DNA of 64,000 nt. Source: Stutzerimonas stutzeri. GTDB lineage: Bacteria > Pseudomonadota > Gammaproteobacteria > Pseudomonadales > Pseudomonadaceae. Below, piece by piece: positions 19,548 to 27,581 of this stretch. The translations under genes and the position numbers were made by a program. A model generated the notes under the pieces. It did not search any database. It saw only the letters and a program-made list of their open reading frames with translations, and was not told where the DNA came from. Position 1 is the stretch's first letter; every line of letters starts with the position of its first letter. The stretch lies in contig NZ_CP139348.1 of the NCBI RefSeq assembly GCF_038561965.1, positions 2,976,001 through 3,040,000 on the forward strand. Direction: 5' to 3'.

Positions 19548-19595
19548 ATGAGCAAAACGCCAACAGTCGGGTTCGTGAGCCTGGGTTGCCCCTAG
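19548..19595 (+). pseudogene. rimO: rimO 5' fragment, cut by the prophage
   Basis: The 15 codons from ATG 19548 read MSKTPTVGFVSLGCP, the conserved N-terminus of RimO, the radical-SAM methylthiotransferase that modifies Asp of ribosomal protein S12. Intact RimO continues with K-A-L-V-D-S-E; here the frame meets TAG at 19593-19595 and then unrelated sequence. The gene is therefore broken at about 19,590, and the rest (about 425 codons) should lie beyond the right prophage end. The fragment is too short for standard gene finders. Confidence 0.85.
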
Positions 19596-19600
19596 GAAAC
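19584..19600. other. Probable left attachment site (attL) within rimO
   Basis: rimO-like sequence stops after GGTTGCCCC (19584-19592). Large serine recombinases use short core crossovers inside coding genes, and this prophage carries one (61361-62971). The exact core cannot be set without the right end. Confidence 0.6.
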
Positions 19601-19679
19601 GATCTCTATACTTCGCTGACGATTGCCGATAAGGTCATAAAGCCACTACGATAGCCTTTTGCTTTATAAGGATATAGAC

Positions 19680-19979
19680 ATGCCCGCTCTCACCCGCGCC
19701 GATCTCAACTTCGAATACAGCTGGTCAGCTGTACCTGGCGACAATCCGAACCTAACCAAGGTTGACGCTCAACGGTTCAGTCGTGCAGAGGGCTATGAAG
19801 TCATACACCTGCTCAACTCCCTCACCGCAAAAGGAGGCGGCGATCTTGCCAAGCGCACCCGCCTTATTTGTGAGTGGATGATCAACGAGCATTTGCCGGG
19901 TTCGGTCCAAGGCAGAAGTAAGGTAATCAACTGGATAGTCGAACACTATCCTAGCCTTAAGGCCGACTACCCCTTCTGA
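19680..19979 (+). CDS. Hypothetical protein at the left prophage end
   Basis: 99 aa, not recognised. A soluble, mostly helical protein with no signal peptide; ATAAGGATATAGAC precedes the ATG at 19680. It is the first gene inside the prophage and converges on umuC. It could be an accessory (lysogenic-conversion) gene. Confidence 0.6.
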   Translation: MPALTRADLNFEYSWSAVPGDNPNLTKVDAQRFSRAEGYEVIHLLNSLTAKGGGDLAKRTRLICEWMINEHLPGSVQGRSKVINWIVEHYPSLKADYPF

Positions 19980-20009
19980 TCATCTTTACCGGTGGTCACG
20001 GCTGGCTTG

Positions 20010-21266
20010 TTACCGCACCACCATCAACTCATCCCACCGCGTCGTATACCGCTGGCTCATCATTTCCCGCTTCATCGACCATTCCGCTATGGCCGGGATG
20101 CGCCCAAGACGGACGGTTCCCCTGCCCTCGCGCGCGTTGATTTGATCGACCACAGCCATCAGCCGATCGGCACCAGGTCGCGGCGCCCCGGCGAACAGGT
20201 CGCCGGTGAATTCGCCTCGCTGCCGTAGATCCATCAGCAATATCTCCGCCTTGCTGTAGGCGTAGCCTGGCCGAAAGATCGCCTCCAACCCGCGCACCGC
20301 CGCAGCGGCCAGCACGCGAGTATCGTCAGTCGGGTATGGCAGCGGGCAGCTGATGGCATTGGCGTAGCGCGGTTGGTTGGGGTTGTGCATGCCGGTGCGC
20401 ATGGCGACCTGCAGCGCGCCGGCCAGGCTCTGTTGCGATCGGAGCTTTTCGGCGGCCTTGGTCACGTAGGCAACCACCGCTTCGCGGATAGGCGCAATGT
20501 CCCGCAGGCGGCTGCCGAACATTTTGGATGAGCAGATCATCTGCCGGGGCGGTACCGCCTCCTCCAGCTCGAGGCACGAGATCCCGCGCAGCTCACGGGC
20601 GGTTTTTTCCAGCACCACGCTGAATTGCCGGCGCAGCGATGCCGAATCGTACTGCGCAAGGTCCCAGGCCGTTTGGATGCCCAGCGGGCGCAGGCGTACG
20701 GTAAGCCGCCGGCCGACGCCCCATACCTCGCTCACCTCGGTCATCCGCAACAGCCGGTCGCGCCGGTCCGGGTCGCTCAAGTCGATCACGCCGCCGGATT
20801 TGCGCCAGGTTTTGGCGGCCCAGTTGGCCAACTTCGCCAGCGTCTTCGTCGGCCCTATCCCAACGCCCACCGGTATGCCCGTCCAGCGCAGCACGCGCTC
20901 GCGCGCCTCGTGCCCCAGCAGCACGTGGGCGCCCGTCACCCCTGTCAGGTCGGCGAACGCCTCGTCGATGCTGTACACCTCGATTCGCGGAAACATCCCC
21001 TCCAATGTCGTCATCACCCGGGCGCTCATTTGCCCGTAGAGTTCGTAGTTGCTGGAGAAACACACCACGCCCCACTCGCGCATCTGGTCCCGCCACTGGA
21101 AATACGGCGCACCCATGGGAATGCCGAGGCGCTTGGCCTCGCGGGTACGGGCGATCACGCAACCGTCGTTATTGCTCAGCACCACCACCGGCACGCTGTC
21201 GAGCCAGGGTCGGTAGACGCGCTCGCATGAGCAGTAGAACGAGTTGCAATCGATCAGCGCGAACAT
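20010..21266 (-). CDS. umuC: UmuC, DNA polymerase V catalytic subunit
   Basis: A 418-aa Y-family translesion polymerase. Catalytic residues appear in MFALIDCNSFYCSCERV at the start and VYSIDEAFADLTGV (Asp-Glu pair) further on, with helix-hairpin-helix and little-finger regions following; length is normal for UmuC. The true start is ATG 21266, overlapping umuD by 13 nt, which implies coupled translation. It is SOS-regulated through the LexA box at 21698-21713 and carried inside the prophage. Confidence 0.93.
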   Translation of the reverse strand: MFALIDCNSFYCSCERVYRPWLDSVPVVVLSNNDGCVIARTREAKRLGIPMGAPYFQWRDQMREWGVVCFSSNYELYGQMSARVMTTLEGMFPRIEVYSIDEAFADLTGVTGAHVLLGHEARERVLRWTGIPVGVGIGPTKTLAKLANWAAKTWRKSGGVIDLSDPDRRDRLLRMTEVSEVWGVGRRLTVRLRPLGIQTAWDLAQYDSASLRRQFSVVLEKTARELRGISCLELEEAVPPRQMICSSKMFGSRLRDIAPIREAVVAYVTKAAEKLRSQQSLAGALQVAMRTGMHNPNQPRYANAISCPLPYPTDDTRVLAAAAVRGLEAIFRPGYAYSKAEILLMDLRQRGEFTGDLFAGAPRPGADRLMAVVDQINAREGRGTVRLGRIPAIAEWSMKREMMSQRYTTRWDELMVVR

Positions 21267-21679
21267 AGGTGATGCAGGTTGTGCGTGGCCACGCCCCATA
21301 CATGCAGGGACTCGGTAACCGGAATGGCGTGGCATTCCGGGTTTTCAGGCTGGAGCCAGATACCGGCCGGCGTTTCCTGCAGCCGCTTTACGGTCATGCC
21401 GCCGTCCACGTAGGCGACAATGATGTGACCGGAGCGCGCCTCCAGCGCCCTGTTGACCACCAGCACATCGCCGTCATAAATCCCGGCGCCGATCATGCTC
21501 GAACCCTCGACCCGCACCAGATAAACATGCGGCGTGCGAAGGTCGATCAGCTCATCGATGGATAGCGTGACCTCCTCATAGTCAGCCGCTGGCGAGGGGA
21601 AACCCGCAGGCACGCGGGTATCGATGTACTGCAAGAACGTGGGAGACGGGCCGATCTGACCCAGGACGGTGGCGCGCAT
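21254..21679 (-). CDS. umuD: UmuD, SOS mutagenesis accessory protein
   Basis: A 141-aa S24 peptidase that self-cleaves on RecA filaments to UmuD' and joins UmuC as Pol V. The Ser before Met in VEGSSMIGAG (S61) and the Lys in MTVKRL (K98) form the dyad; the scissile bond is Ala25-Gly26 in VPAGFPSP, where E. coli UmuD has Cys-Gly. It heads the umuDC operon directly behind a LexA box. Confidence 0.93.
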   Translation of the reverse strand: MRATVLGQIGPSPTFLQYIDTRVPAGFPSPAADYEEVTLSIDELIDLRTPHVYLVRVEGSSMIGAGIYDGDVLVVNRALEARSGHIIVAYVDGGMTVKRLQETPAGIWLQPENPECHAIPVTESLHVWGVATHNLHHLCSR

Positions 21680-21697
21680 GGTACTGCTCTGCGATTA

Positions 21698-21713
21698 CTG
21701 TATATAGATACAG
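21698..21713. promoter_or_regulatory. LexA (SOS) box between umuDC and the SRAP gene
   Basis: CTGTATATAGATACAG is a perfect CTG-N10-CAG LexA site, within TACTGTATATAGATACAGTA. It lies 19 nt upstream of umuD (leftward) and 67 nt upstream of the SRAP gene (rightward), so it can control both. Confidence 0.9.
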
Positions 21714-21779
21714 TAAACAACGGGCGCAGCGCGCGGTCAATGTAGAGAGGCAGCCATCCGATAGCAGGCTGGAGGGGAT

Positions 21780-22490
21780 ATGTGCGGGCGTTTCACGCAG
21801 TACCGAACGGCAGTCGAGTACCTCGATGCGCTGCGCTACGACAAGCCCATCGAAGGCGGCATCGACCCGGAGCCGATCAACCGCTACAACGTCGCGCCGC
21901 GCTCGCGGGTGATGATTTTCCACGAGACGGATGCCGGCCTGCGCATGGCCAAGCTGCCGTGGGGGTATCAACCCTTCTGGGCTGTCGGCAAACGCCCACC
22001 CGCAATCAACGCCCGCGTCGAGACAGCAGCGACCAGCCGCTTTTTCCGCGACATCTGGGCGACCGGCCGCACGCTGGTAGCCGCCGATGGCTGGTATGAA
22101 TGGGTAAAGGACCCAGCGGACCCGAAAAAGAAGCAGCCCTACTACATCCGCCGCAAGGACGGCGAGCCACTATGGTTCGCCGCACTGGCACAGATGGACC
22201 GTAGCGGCATGACCGATCGCGACGGTGACGGGTTCGTGATCATCACCGCTGACAGCGACCAGGGCATGGTAGATATCCACGATCGCCGCCCGGTCGTGCT
22301 CGAGGCAGACCTGGCGCGCGAGTGGATCGAGCCGGATCTGGCGCTGGAGCGTGCCGAGGAAATCGTGCGCGACCTGGCACTGCCGGTTGAGGCGTTCGAA
22401 TGGTTTGCGGTGGATCGCGCGGTGGGGAATGTGCGGAATGAGGGGCCGGGACTTCTCGCCCCTATCGGTCGAAACACTTCCCCGGACTGA
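21780..22490 (+). CDS. SRAP-family (YedK/HMCES-like) abasic-site protein
   Basis: A 236-aa SOS response-associated peptidase. It starts MCGRFTQ, leaving catalytic Cys2 at the mature N-terminus; RYNVAPRS, INARVET and DIHDRRPVVL are family motifs. SRAP proteins crosslink to abasic sites in single-stranded DNA. RBS GGAGGGGAT precedes the ATG. It is divergent from umuDC over one LexA box and so part of a DNA-damage tolerance module. Confidence 0.9.
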   Translation: MCGRFTQYRTAVEYLDALRYDKPIEGGIDPEPINRYNVAPRSRVMIFHETDAGLRMAKLPWGYQPFWAVGKRPPAINARVETAATSRFFRDIWATGRTLVAADGWYEWVKDPADPKKKQPYYIRRKDGEPLWFAALAQMDRSGMTDRDGDGFVIITADSDQGMVDIHDRRPVVLEADLAREWIEPDLALERAEEIVRDLALPVEAFEWFAVDRAVGNVRNEGPGLLAPIGRNTSPD

Positions 22491-22686
22491 TCACCCTAGA
22501 CCATTGAAATCTGATCAAATCGGGCCGAGATGCAACGACGCACCAACAGCGGCGCTCCAACTCAGCCAGCCGAAGTGCCAGCAATGAGCTTGTGAAACTG
22601 CGCTGCGCGGCAACCTTCTACGATATATGCTGTTCCAAGCGCGGCCCCTACCGCGCGGCGTCTGCCATCAAACCCTGAGAGCTAAA

Positions 22687-23442
22687 ATGGAATCGTCGAT
22701 TCAACTTTTTCTTGAGCCCACGACTTGGGTTGCGTTGGCGACCCTGATCGCCATGGAAGTAGTGTTAGGCATCGATAACCTGATCTTCATATCCATCCTT
22801 ACCAATAAGCTCCCCGTAAGCCAGCGCGAGCGCGCCAGGCGCATCGGTATCGGTCTGGCGCTAGTATTGCGGTTAGGCCTGCTAGGCACCGTAGCTTGGA
22901 TTGTGCAGCTCACCGAACCGGTTATTGAGGTTTTCGGCAATGCATTTTCTTGGAAGGACATGATTCTTATCGCAGGCGGCCTTTTCCTGCTATGGAAAGC
23001 GACGAAAGAGATTCACCACAGCATGGACCCTACGTCTGGCGGAGACATGTTTGAGGGAAAGCCCATTGAGCGTGGCGCCACACTTGGCTTCAGCGCAGCG
23101 ATTGGGCAAATCCTGTTGCTAGATCTCGTGTTTTCCGTCGACAGCATCATCACGGCCGTCGGCATGACAAGTCACATCGAAATCATGGTCATAGCCGTCA
23201 TCGTTGCAGTTACCGTTATGCTGGTGGCTGCTAATCCGCTAGCCGACTTCATCAACCAGAACCCTACCGTCGTAATGCTCGCGCTGGGTTTTCTATTGAT
23301 GATCGGAATGACCCTTATTGCGGAGGGGTTTGGTGCTCACGTGCCCAAGGGTTACGTTTATGCCGCGATGGCGTTTTCTGCCGGAGTCGAAGTACTGAAC
23401 ATGTTTTCGCGGCGCGCTAAACAAAAGCAGCATCGACTGTAG
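22687..23442 (+). CDS. TerC-family integral membrane protein
   Basis: A 251-aa protein with about seven helices and the TerC hallmarks MEVVLGIDNLIFISIL and LLDLVFSVDSIITAVGM (acidic residues within helices). TerC-family proteins are tied to metal handling (Mn2+ export) and tellurite resistance. The start at 22687 follows GAGAGCTAAA; an upstream in-frame ATG at 22627 lacks a good RBS. It sits between the SOS module and the spanins, so it is probably a prophage passenger. Confidence 0.85.
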   Translation: MESSIQLFLEPTTWVALATLIAMEVVLGIDNLIFISILTNKLPVSQRERARRIGIGLALVLRLGLLGTVAWIVQLTEPVIEVFGNAFSWKDMILIAGGLFLLWKATKEIHHSMDPTSGGDMFEGKPIERGATLGFSAAIGQILLLDLVFSVDSIITAVGMTSHIEIMVIAVIVAVTVMLVAANPLADFINQNPTVVMLALGFLLMIGMTLIAEGFGAHVPKGYVYAAMAFSAGVEVLNMFSRRAKQKQHRL

Positions 23443-23471
23443 ATGGGCCGATAACCATAGAGATACAGTCG

Positions 23472-23960
23472 CTAATCCGTATCCCATAAGCTAGCGCCTC
23501 GCCTCACTGCATCATAAATCCGCTCGCAGGTAAGCCCTGCGCTGCGGGCGCGGCTAGCCGCTTCTGCCATTGCTCGGCCTTCTGATTCCAGCTCTCCAAG
23601 CACGTCGGCAAACACTGTGGCGGCGTCTGCCCTTGCCTGGCGCTCGCCGGCAGTTCCGGCATTGCAGGTAGCGAGCTGAGTGGCGAGGCGGCCGGCTTCG
23701 ACCCGCAGCCCTGCAGCAGTAGCCCCAGCGCGATCAGCAGCGCGCCGCAGATCTTCAAGTTCGTCATGGCCTTTCTTTCCCTCTTCATCTGCAACCGCCT
23801 GCTGTTTCAGCTCGATTACTCGAACAACCCTGACCGTATCCACCTGCTGCTGAGCGATGCCCTCGCCCAACCGCCAGCCGTTCACCTTCCAGCCGGCCGC
23901 GAAGCACATCGCAGCTAGCACCCCATATATCGTGCTGCGCTCCATCAGCGTGCCGATCAT
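23472..23960 (-). CDS. Rz-like i-spanin (DUF2514-type)
   Basis: 162 aa with an N-terminal signal-anchor (STIYGVLAAMCFAAGWKV) and a long Ala/Glu/Arg-rich coiled coil facing the periplasm, the form of an inner-membrane spanin. The start at 23960 forms an ATGA overlap with the endolysin stop. It contains the Rz1-like frame nested within it. With Rz1 it would fuse inner and outer membranes at the end of lysis. Confidence 0.8.
   Translation of the reverse strand: MIGTLMERSTIYGVLAAMCFAAGWKVNGWRLGEGIAQQQVDTVRVVRVIELKQQAVADEEGKKGHDELEDLRRAADRAGATAAGLRVEAGRLATQLATCNAGTAGERQARADAATVFADVLGELESEGRAMAEAASRARSAGLTCERIYDAVRRGASLWDTD
23504..23767 (-). CDS. Rz1-like o-spanin lipoprotein nested in Rz
   Basis: 87 aa in another frame of the Rz gene. 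A lipoprotein signal (CGALLIALGLLLQGC, lipobox LLQG-C) leads into a short proline-rich mature chain, as in Rz1. It lies wholly inside the Rz gene, the lambda Rz/Rz1 arrangement. The start at 23767 (MTNLKIC) is preferred over upstream MQMKRERK. Confidence 0.75.
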   Translation of the reverse strand: MTNLKICGALLIALGLLLQGCGSKPAASPLSSLPAMPELPASARQGQTPPQCLPTCLESWNQKAEQWQKRLAAPAAQGLPASGFMMQ

Positions 23961-24589
23961 GCCAACACCTCCTGCCCTACCCGCCAAAGCGCAAGCCTCT
24001 GAGGCTGACCGTGAGTACCGCCATTGATGCGCCGAGTGATGTCCTCAAACCGGCCGACGTCTGCCAGTTCGTTCAGCCCGTTGCGTGACCAGAACCAGGC
24101 CGCTGACATGGCCGCCCACTCGGGTTGCTCGAGCAGCACGGGCTCGGCCACCAGGTCAGCCCCGATGGCGACTCCGCAGGCACGGTAGTTGTCGCAGCCG
24201 GTGAGCTGGATCAGCCCACGACCCCGGTATCGCCACCCGTCTCCACTCTCAACTGAACCGTTGCCCATGCGACCGGCATAGACGAGGTTGGCAATCCGCT
24301 CGGGTTGCCGCTCAAGGGACATGGCCAGCGCGTTCGGCTGGCCATTGGCCGCGCGGAAGCGTCCAGGCCAGGTCGCAGCCAAGCCGGCAGCGCTGTAGTT
24401 GAGGTTCTCGACGAGCCGGCGCAGCTGCCCGGATTCGTGCCCTATCTGGGCAAGGAACGCTGCCCGGCGTACCGGGCTATCGATGCGGAACCGCGCCATT
24501 GCCCGGTTAAGTGCAGGAACAAAAACGCCCGCGACAGGGCGGGCGTTGGGGAGGATCTGCAGCAGCTGCTGCTCGGTCAGCGGGCGCAT
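23957..24589 (-). CDS. Endolysin, glycoside hydrolase family 19
   Basis: A 210-aa muralytic enzyme. The catalytic Glu is in AFLAQIGHESGQLRR, followed by ENLNYSAAGLA and GDGWRYRGRGLIQLTG, the core of phage GH19 (chitinase-like) endolysins. There is no signal peptide, so release should depend on the holins encoded at 47 kb. The start at 24589 follows CTGGAGAAACC. The upstream in-frame extension to 24658 crosses a terminator and is rejected. Confidence 0.9.
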   Translation of the reverse strand: MRPLTEQQLLQILPNARPVAGVFVPALNRAMARFRIDSPVRRAAFLAQIGHESGQLRRLVENLNYSAAGLAATWPGRFRAANGQPNALAMSLERQPERIANLVYAGRMGNGSVESGDGWRYRGRGLIQLTGCDNYRACGVAIGADLVAEPVLLEQPEWAAMSAAWFWSRNGLNELADVGRFEDITRRINGGTHGQPQRLALWRVGQEVLA

Positions 24590-24602
24590 GGTTTCTCCAG
24601 GC

Positions 24603-24627
24603 AAAAAAAAGCCCGCTCTAGGCGGGC
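24603..24627 (-). terminator. Intrinsic terminator, leftward
   Basis: On the minus strand a GCCCGC(C)/GCGGGC stem with a 4-nt loop is followed by eight T residues. It would stop leftward transcripts just before the endolysin gene, so endolysin needs antitermination or its own promoter. Confidence 0.75.
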
Positions 24628-24683
24628 AGGGAAACCACATCCGCACGGAAGGAGCCATGCAGATAGTGGCCTAATAATGTCAC
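24603..24683. repeat. Imperfect direct repeat, copy A
   Basis: About 81 nt: A-tract, GCCCGC hairpin, GAAACCACA, a variable middle, GCAGATAGTGGC, then TAATAATGTCAC. The same order appears in copy B (25070-25151). The two flank the rightward gene at 24734. The end of each copy contains a -10-like element on the plus strand. Confidence 0.7.
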
Positions 24684-24733
24684 AACAATGTGAAATGTGT
24701 CACCATTGGAGGGTGCCGTAGAAGGAGCCACGC

Positions 24734-25066
24734 ATGAGTTACAACGGGAACGAACGCCGCAAATACCCCTCGCTACGAAAACACGTTGAGGCGTTGCTGA
24801 ACGCCGGCGCGACGATAACGGAGCGGGAGCCGTTGCAGCTTCTGTTCAAGGGTCAGGAGATGGGCGTTCGCCACGGCATCCTGTTATGCGAGCCAACACC
24901 ACAGGAACTGGATGAGGCTCTCAGTCTGCTGGCTAATGGTGACAGCGAGAGGCGAACCGAGGCACTTACGATCTGTTTGAAGCAGCTTGAGGCTGCAATC
25001 GCGCCCTACCCGCCGTTCCACACCGCTCGCCTATCCAAACCAGGCAACACAGCGGCCATTGGTTAG
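24734..25066 (+). CDS. Hypothetical protein, accessory (moron-like)
   Basis: 110 aa, not recognised; soluble, charged, mainly helical. AGAAGGAGCCACGC is a strong RBS. It runs against the late operon and is framed by direct repeats A and B, each with a leftward terminator, and copy A also ends in a TAATAAT that could act as a -10 for this gene. That is the classic structure of an independently transcribed phage accessory gene. Confidence 0.65.
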   Translation: MSYNGNERRKYPSLRKHVEALLNAGATITEREPLQLLFKGQEMGVRHGILLCEPTPQELDEALSLLANGDSERRTEALTICLKQLEAAIAPYPPFHTARLSKPGNTAAIG

Positions 25067-25069
25067 GGC

Positions 25070-25151
25070 GAAAAAAAGCCCGCGCAAGGCGGGCTCCGAA
25101 ACCACAGCTGCAGGCGGGGGTGTGCCGCAGGTAGTGGCGCTATAATGTCAC
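25070..25151. repeat. Imperfect direct repeat, copy B
   Basis: The second copy of the element at 24603-24683, with the same terminator stem, GAAACCACA, GCAGGTAGTGGC and a perfect TATAATGTCAC end. Conservation of the ends with divergence in the middle suggests functional pieces or an old duplication. Confidence 0.7.
25071..25094 (-). terminator. Intrinsic terminator, leftward
   Basis: On the minus strand a GCCCGC/GCGGGC stem is followed by seven Ts. It is placed to end transcripts from the tail operon. Confidence 0.75.
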
Positions 25152-25234
25152 CGCTTTAACCGTTCTGTTTCGCTATTCGAGCTTGCATTGACCAGCGTCA
25201 TTAGCGGCCGAGATTGGCTTCGCTTGGTAACAGC

Positions 25235-25429
25235 TCAAAGCGGCATGTCCGCGCCGGTATAGGCTGCCGGCTCATGGGCAGGGTCAACGCAACCCGCGGC
25301 GAGGATCAGCGCGGGCAGATCCTCGGTGATACGGTCATATGCTCTGCCGAAGCCCAAATAAAAGCCCGCTACAACGCAGGCCAAGCCGAATATAACCGCT
25401 GCCGCTACCCGTCGAATTGAAGCACGCAT
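25235..25429 (-). CDS. Small membrane protein
   Basis: 64 aa with one helix (AAAVIFGLACVVAGFYLGFG) after a basic N-terminus. AAAAGGACCTGCA is a good RBS. It lies in line with the tail and lysis genes, 68 nt after the last tail gene. A holin accessory or other small late membrane protein is possible; the family is not recognised. Confidence 0.5.
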   Translation of the reverse strand: MRASIRRVAAAVIFGLACVVAGFYLGFGRAYDRITEDLPALILAAGCVDPAHEPAAYTGADMPL

Positions 25430-25497
25430 TGCAGGTCCTTTTGCGAATGGCCGAGTCCCATCTTGCAGGATTTCCCGCAGAAACCGGGCGGCTCAGA

Positions 25498-25734
25498 TCA
25501 CACCTCCACATCGTAATGCGGCAGATCCGGAGCAGGCCCGGTGATCTGGCCGTCGATGACGAATGCTTTGCTGCCCTCGGGCACGTCGACACCGCGTGCG
25601 GTGATCTCGGTGCCATTGCGCAGCTGGATGGTGCTGATGCCGCTGATCTCGTTGATCGCCGTTACGGTACCGACGGCACGTTGGCCGCCTGGCAGCAGCG
25701 CTTCGAAGCGCTTCCATGGGTTCACGGTGGCCAT
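25498..25734 (-). CDS. Small tail-module protein
   Basis: 78 aa, probably beta-rich (VGTVTAINEISGISTIQL, then RNGTEITARG), resembling a small OB-like structural domain of tail or hub proteins. The ATG shares one base with the TGA of the 613-aa tail gene, so translation is coupled. No family recognised. Confidence 0.65.
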   Translation of the reverse strand: MATVNPWKRFEALLPGGQRAVGTVTAINEISGISTIQLRNGTEITARGVDVPEGSKAFVIDGQITGPAPDLPHYDVEV

Positions 25735-27575
25735 CAGTGGTGGCGCTCCAGTTTGATGGTTTGCTTGACCCGGCTCGCACCGGTGCCCTCTGCGCTGATG
25801 TCCGTTGCCAGACACAAGCCCCGCCACTCGCTGCCGTCGGGCTCTCGCACTTCGCAGAGCATCGCCGGCTCGATCAGCCCGGGCGCCTGCTCCGCAGGGA
25901 ACAGAGGCAAGGTGCGAGTAACGATCTCCTGATTGCCACCTTTGCAAATCTCCGCCATGCCGCGATGCCGGGCCGCGTCTGTCGCGGTGATCAGCTCGTC
26001 GTACACGTCGGGCGCCGGGTTGTCGCCCGCAGTGCCGGCACGGCGAACATCGACTGCAACGCCATGCGTGGTGCCCGAGACGTAGCAGCTGTTCCAGCTC
26101 GGCTGCGGCGTCCATTCGCTGCCCCACTCGCCAACGATCTCGGCCGGGATGATGCGATCGGCAATGGCAGACGCCCACCACCAAACCGCCTCACGATAAC
26201 GCGGCACAACGCTGATGCTGTCGCCGGCCAACGCTGGGCGCACCACCGCACCCACCGCCTCCGCTATGCGGGCGATTACCTGCATGGGCGTCTGGTCTTG
26301 GTAGCTCAGCGCCGTAGCCGGAATGCTCCAATCAGGCGGCGACTGGTTGAGCGCGTCCCACTCCAGCGTGAAGCCGGTGTTGAGCAGCTGATCTTCCGCA
26401 GCCTGTCGTGCGTTGATGGCCACCGAATTCACCGCGCTGCGCTTGGGCGCATACGGTTCGGCCAGCAGCTGGCTGCGGCTGACGCCATTGATGCTGTAGC
26501 GCTCAGACGGGAACTTGCCCTGCCCGCTGTAGCGCTCAACCAGGAACAGCCATACGTGGCCATTGATGGAGAGTTCAACCGTCTTCGGCCCGTTGCTGTC
26601 TGGCCGCACCAGGTTCAGCGAGGTGACGCCGAACAGGTTGGCGCTTAGCGTCCAGCTGAACGAGTCGATATCGCGGCTGACCTGCAGGCCGGTGGCATCG
26701 AGCGGCGTGCGATCGGGCAGCACGACGAGGCTCACGCTGTTGGCGATCATGTATGTCTCCAGAACATCCGGCTCGGCCGGTGGCTCGATGATCTTCACCG
26801 GGCCGTTGTAGTCGGGGTATTTAATGCCAGTCGGAATCGGGTCCATCGGCTTGCCCCAGCCCCAACGCAGCTGGCGGAAGACATCCATGGGGCTGCTGCG
26901 GCCGTAGCGGACGTCAACCCCGAGGTCCTTGGGCTGGGTTGGCCTGCTGCGCAGATCCGCGCCCAGCGCGAAATACACCTCAGGCGTGCGCGATGGGAAG
27001 TACGGAACTCCCGCAAAGCGGAACACCAGCCGCTGCGTGCCAGGCACATACGGCGGCAACGCTTCGGTGTAATGCCAGGGCGCACTGAATCGCTGCGTAT
27101 CGCGATGCCGCACGCCCTGCCCGCGATCCTTGAACAGAGATATCTGCCAGTTGAGCCGCAACCGATTCGAGTCGCGGATCTGAGGCACGGCCCATGCCGG
27201 CCGGCTGGTCTGGTCGCGCTGCACGGTGGCCTGCCAGCCATCCTCCATCGCCTGCGCCTCGACCGGTTCCGCGTGCTGCCAGTTGCCTGCCAGATGCTGG
27301 TCCGCCGCTTCAGGTCGCGCCCAGCCAGAAACCGCTGCGCGATCGTAGGCCGCTGCCTGTTGATGACTCAGGGACGCGACCGGGTCGAGAGCGGGAGGAC
27401 TACCAAACGGCGCAACAGCAGCGAAGTCTGTAAGGCGCCCCGCTGACCATCGACCGCCAGCGTCATGGCGCAGGCGCGGAGGGTCGACGTACACCACGTC
27501 GACGTAGCGAGCCTGCAGCGTAAAGACCGGCGGCGCGGGCGGCGCATAAGGGCCGGCGAGCCGAAACTTCACCAT
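25734..27575 (-). CDS. Tail-tip/hub-like structural protein
   Basis: 613 aa. Not matched with certainty. It is proline- and tryptophan-rich in the first third and has a middle region with alternating strands (SVSLVVLPDRTPLDATGLQV) like virion hub domains. Its position after the tape measure and before lysis genes suits a tail-tip component. It ends TIKLERHH. It overlaps the next gene by one base. Confidence 0.7.
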   Translation of the reverse strand: MVKFRLAGPYAPPAPPVFTLQARYVDVVYVDPPRLRHDAGGRWSAGRLTDFAAVAPFGSPPALDPVASLSHQQAAAYDRAAVSGWARPEAADQHLAGNWQHAEPVEAQAMEDGWQATVQRDQTSRPAWAVPQIRDSNRLRLNWQISLFKDRGQGVRHRDTQRFSAPWHYTEALPPYVPGTQRLVFRFAGVPYFPSRTPEVYFALGADLRSRPTQPKDLGVDVRYGRSSPMDVFRQLRWGWGKPMDPIPTGIKYPDYNGPVKIIEPPAEPDVLETYMIANSVSLVVLPDRTPLDATGLQVSRDIDSFSWTLSANLFGVTSLNLVRPDSNGPKTVELSINGHVWLFLVERYSGQGKFPSERYSINGVSRSQLLAEPYAPKRSAVNSVAINARQAAEDQLLNTGFTLEWDALNQSPPDWSIPATALSYQDQTPMQVIARIAEAVGAVVRPALAGDSISVVPRYREAVWWWASAIADRIIPAEIVGEWGSEWTPQPSWNSCYVSGTTHGVAVDVRRAGTAGDNPAPDVYDELITATDAARHRGMAEICKGGNQEIVTRTLPLFPAEQAPGLIEPAMLCEVREPDGSEWRGLCLATDISAEGTGASRVKQTIKLERHH

Positions 27576-27581
27576 GGCTAA

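Noticed and set aside
19318..19661. GATAGCCTTTTG repeated at 19318 and 19650, flanking the rimO stub
   Set aside because: Considered as an attachment-site pair, but the copies are only 330 bp apart on the same prophage end, and rimO sequence places the junction near 19,592. Probably chance.
25214..25420. 68-aa rightward open frame after repeat copy B
   Set aside because: TTG start without RBS; the leftward small membrane protein on the same DNA has a good RBS and a membrane helix.
25716..26648. 310-aa rightward open frame
   Set aside because: Arg/Pro/His-rich shadow of the 613-aa tail gene.
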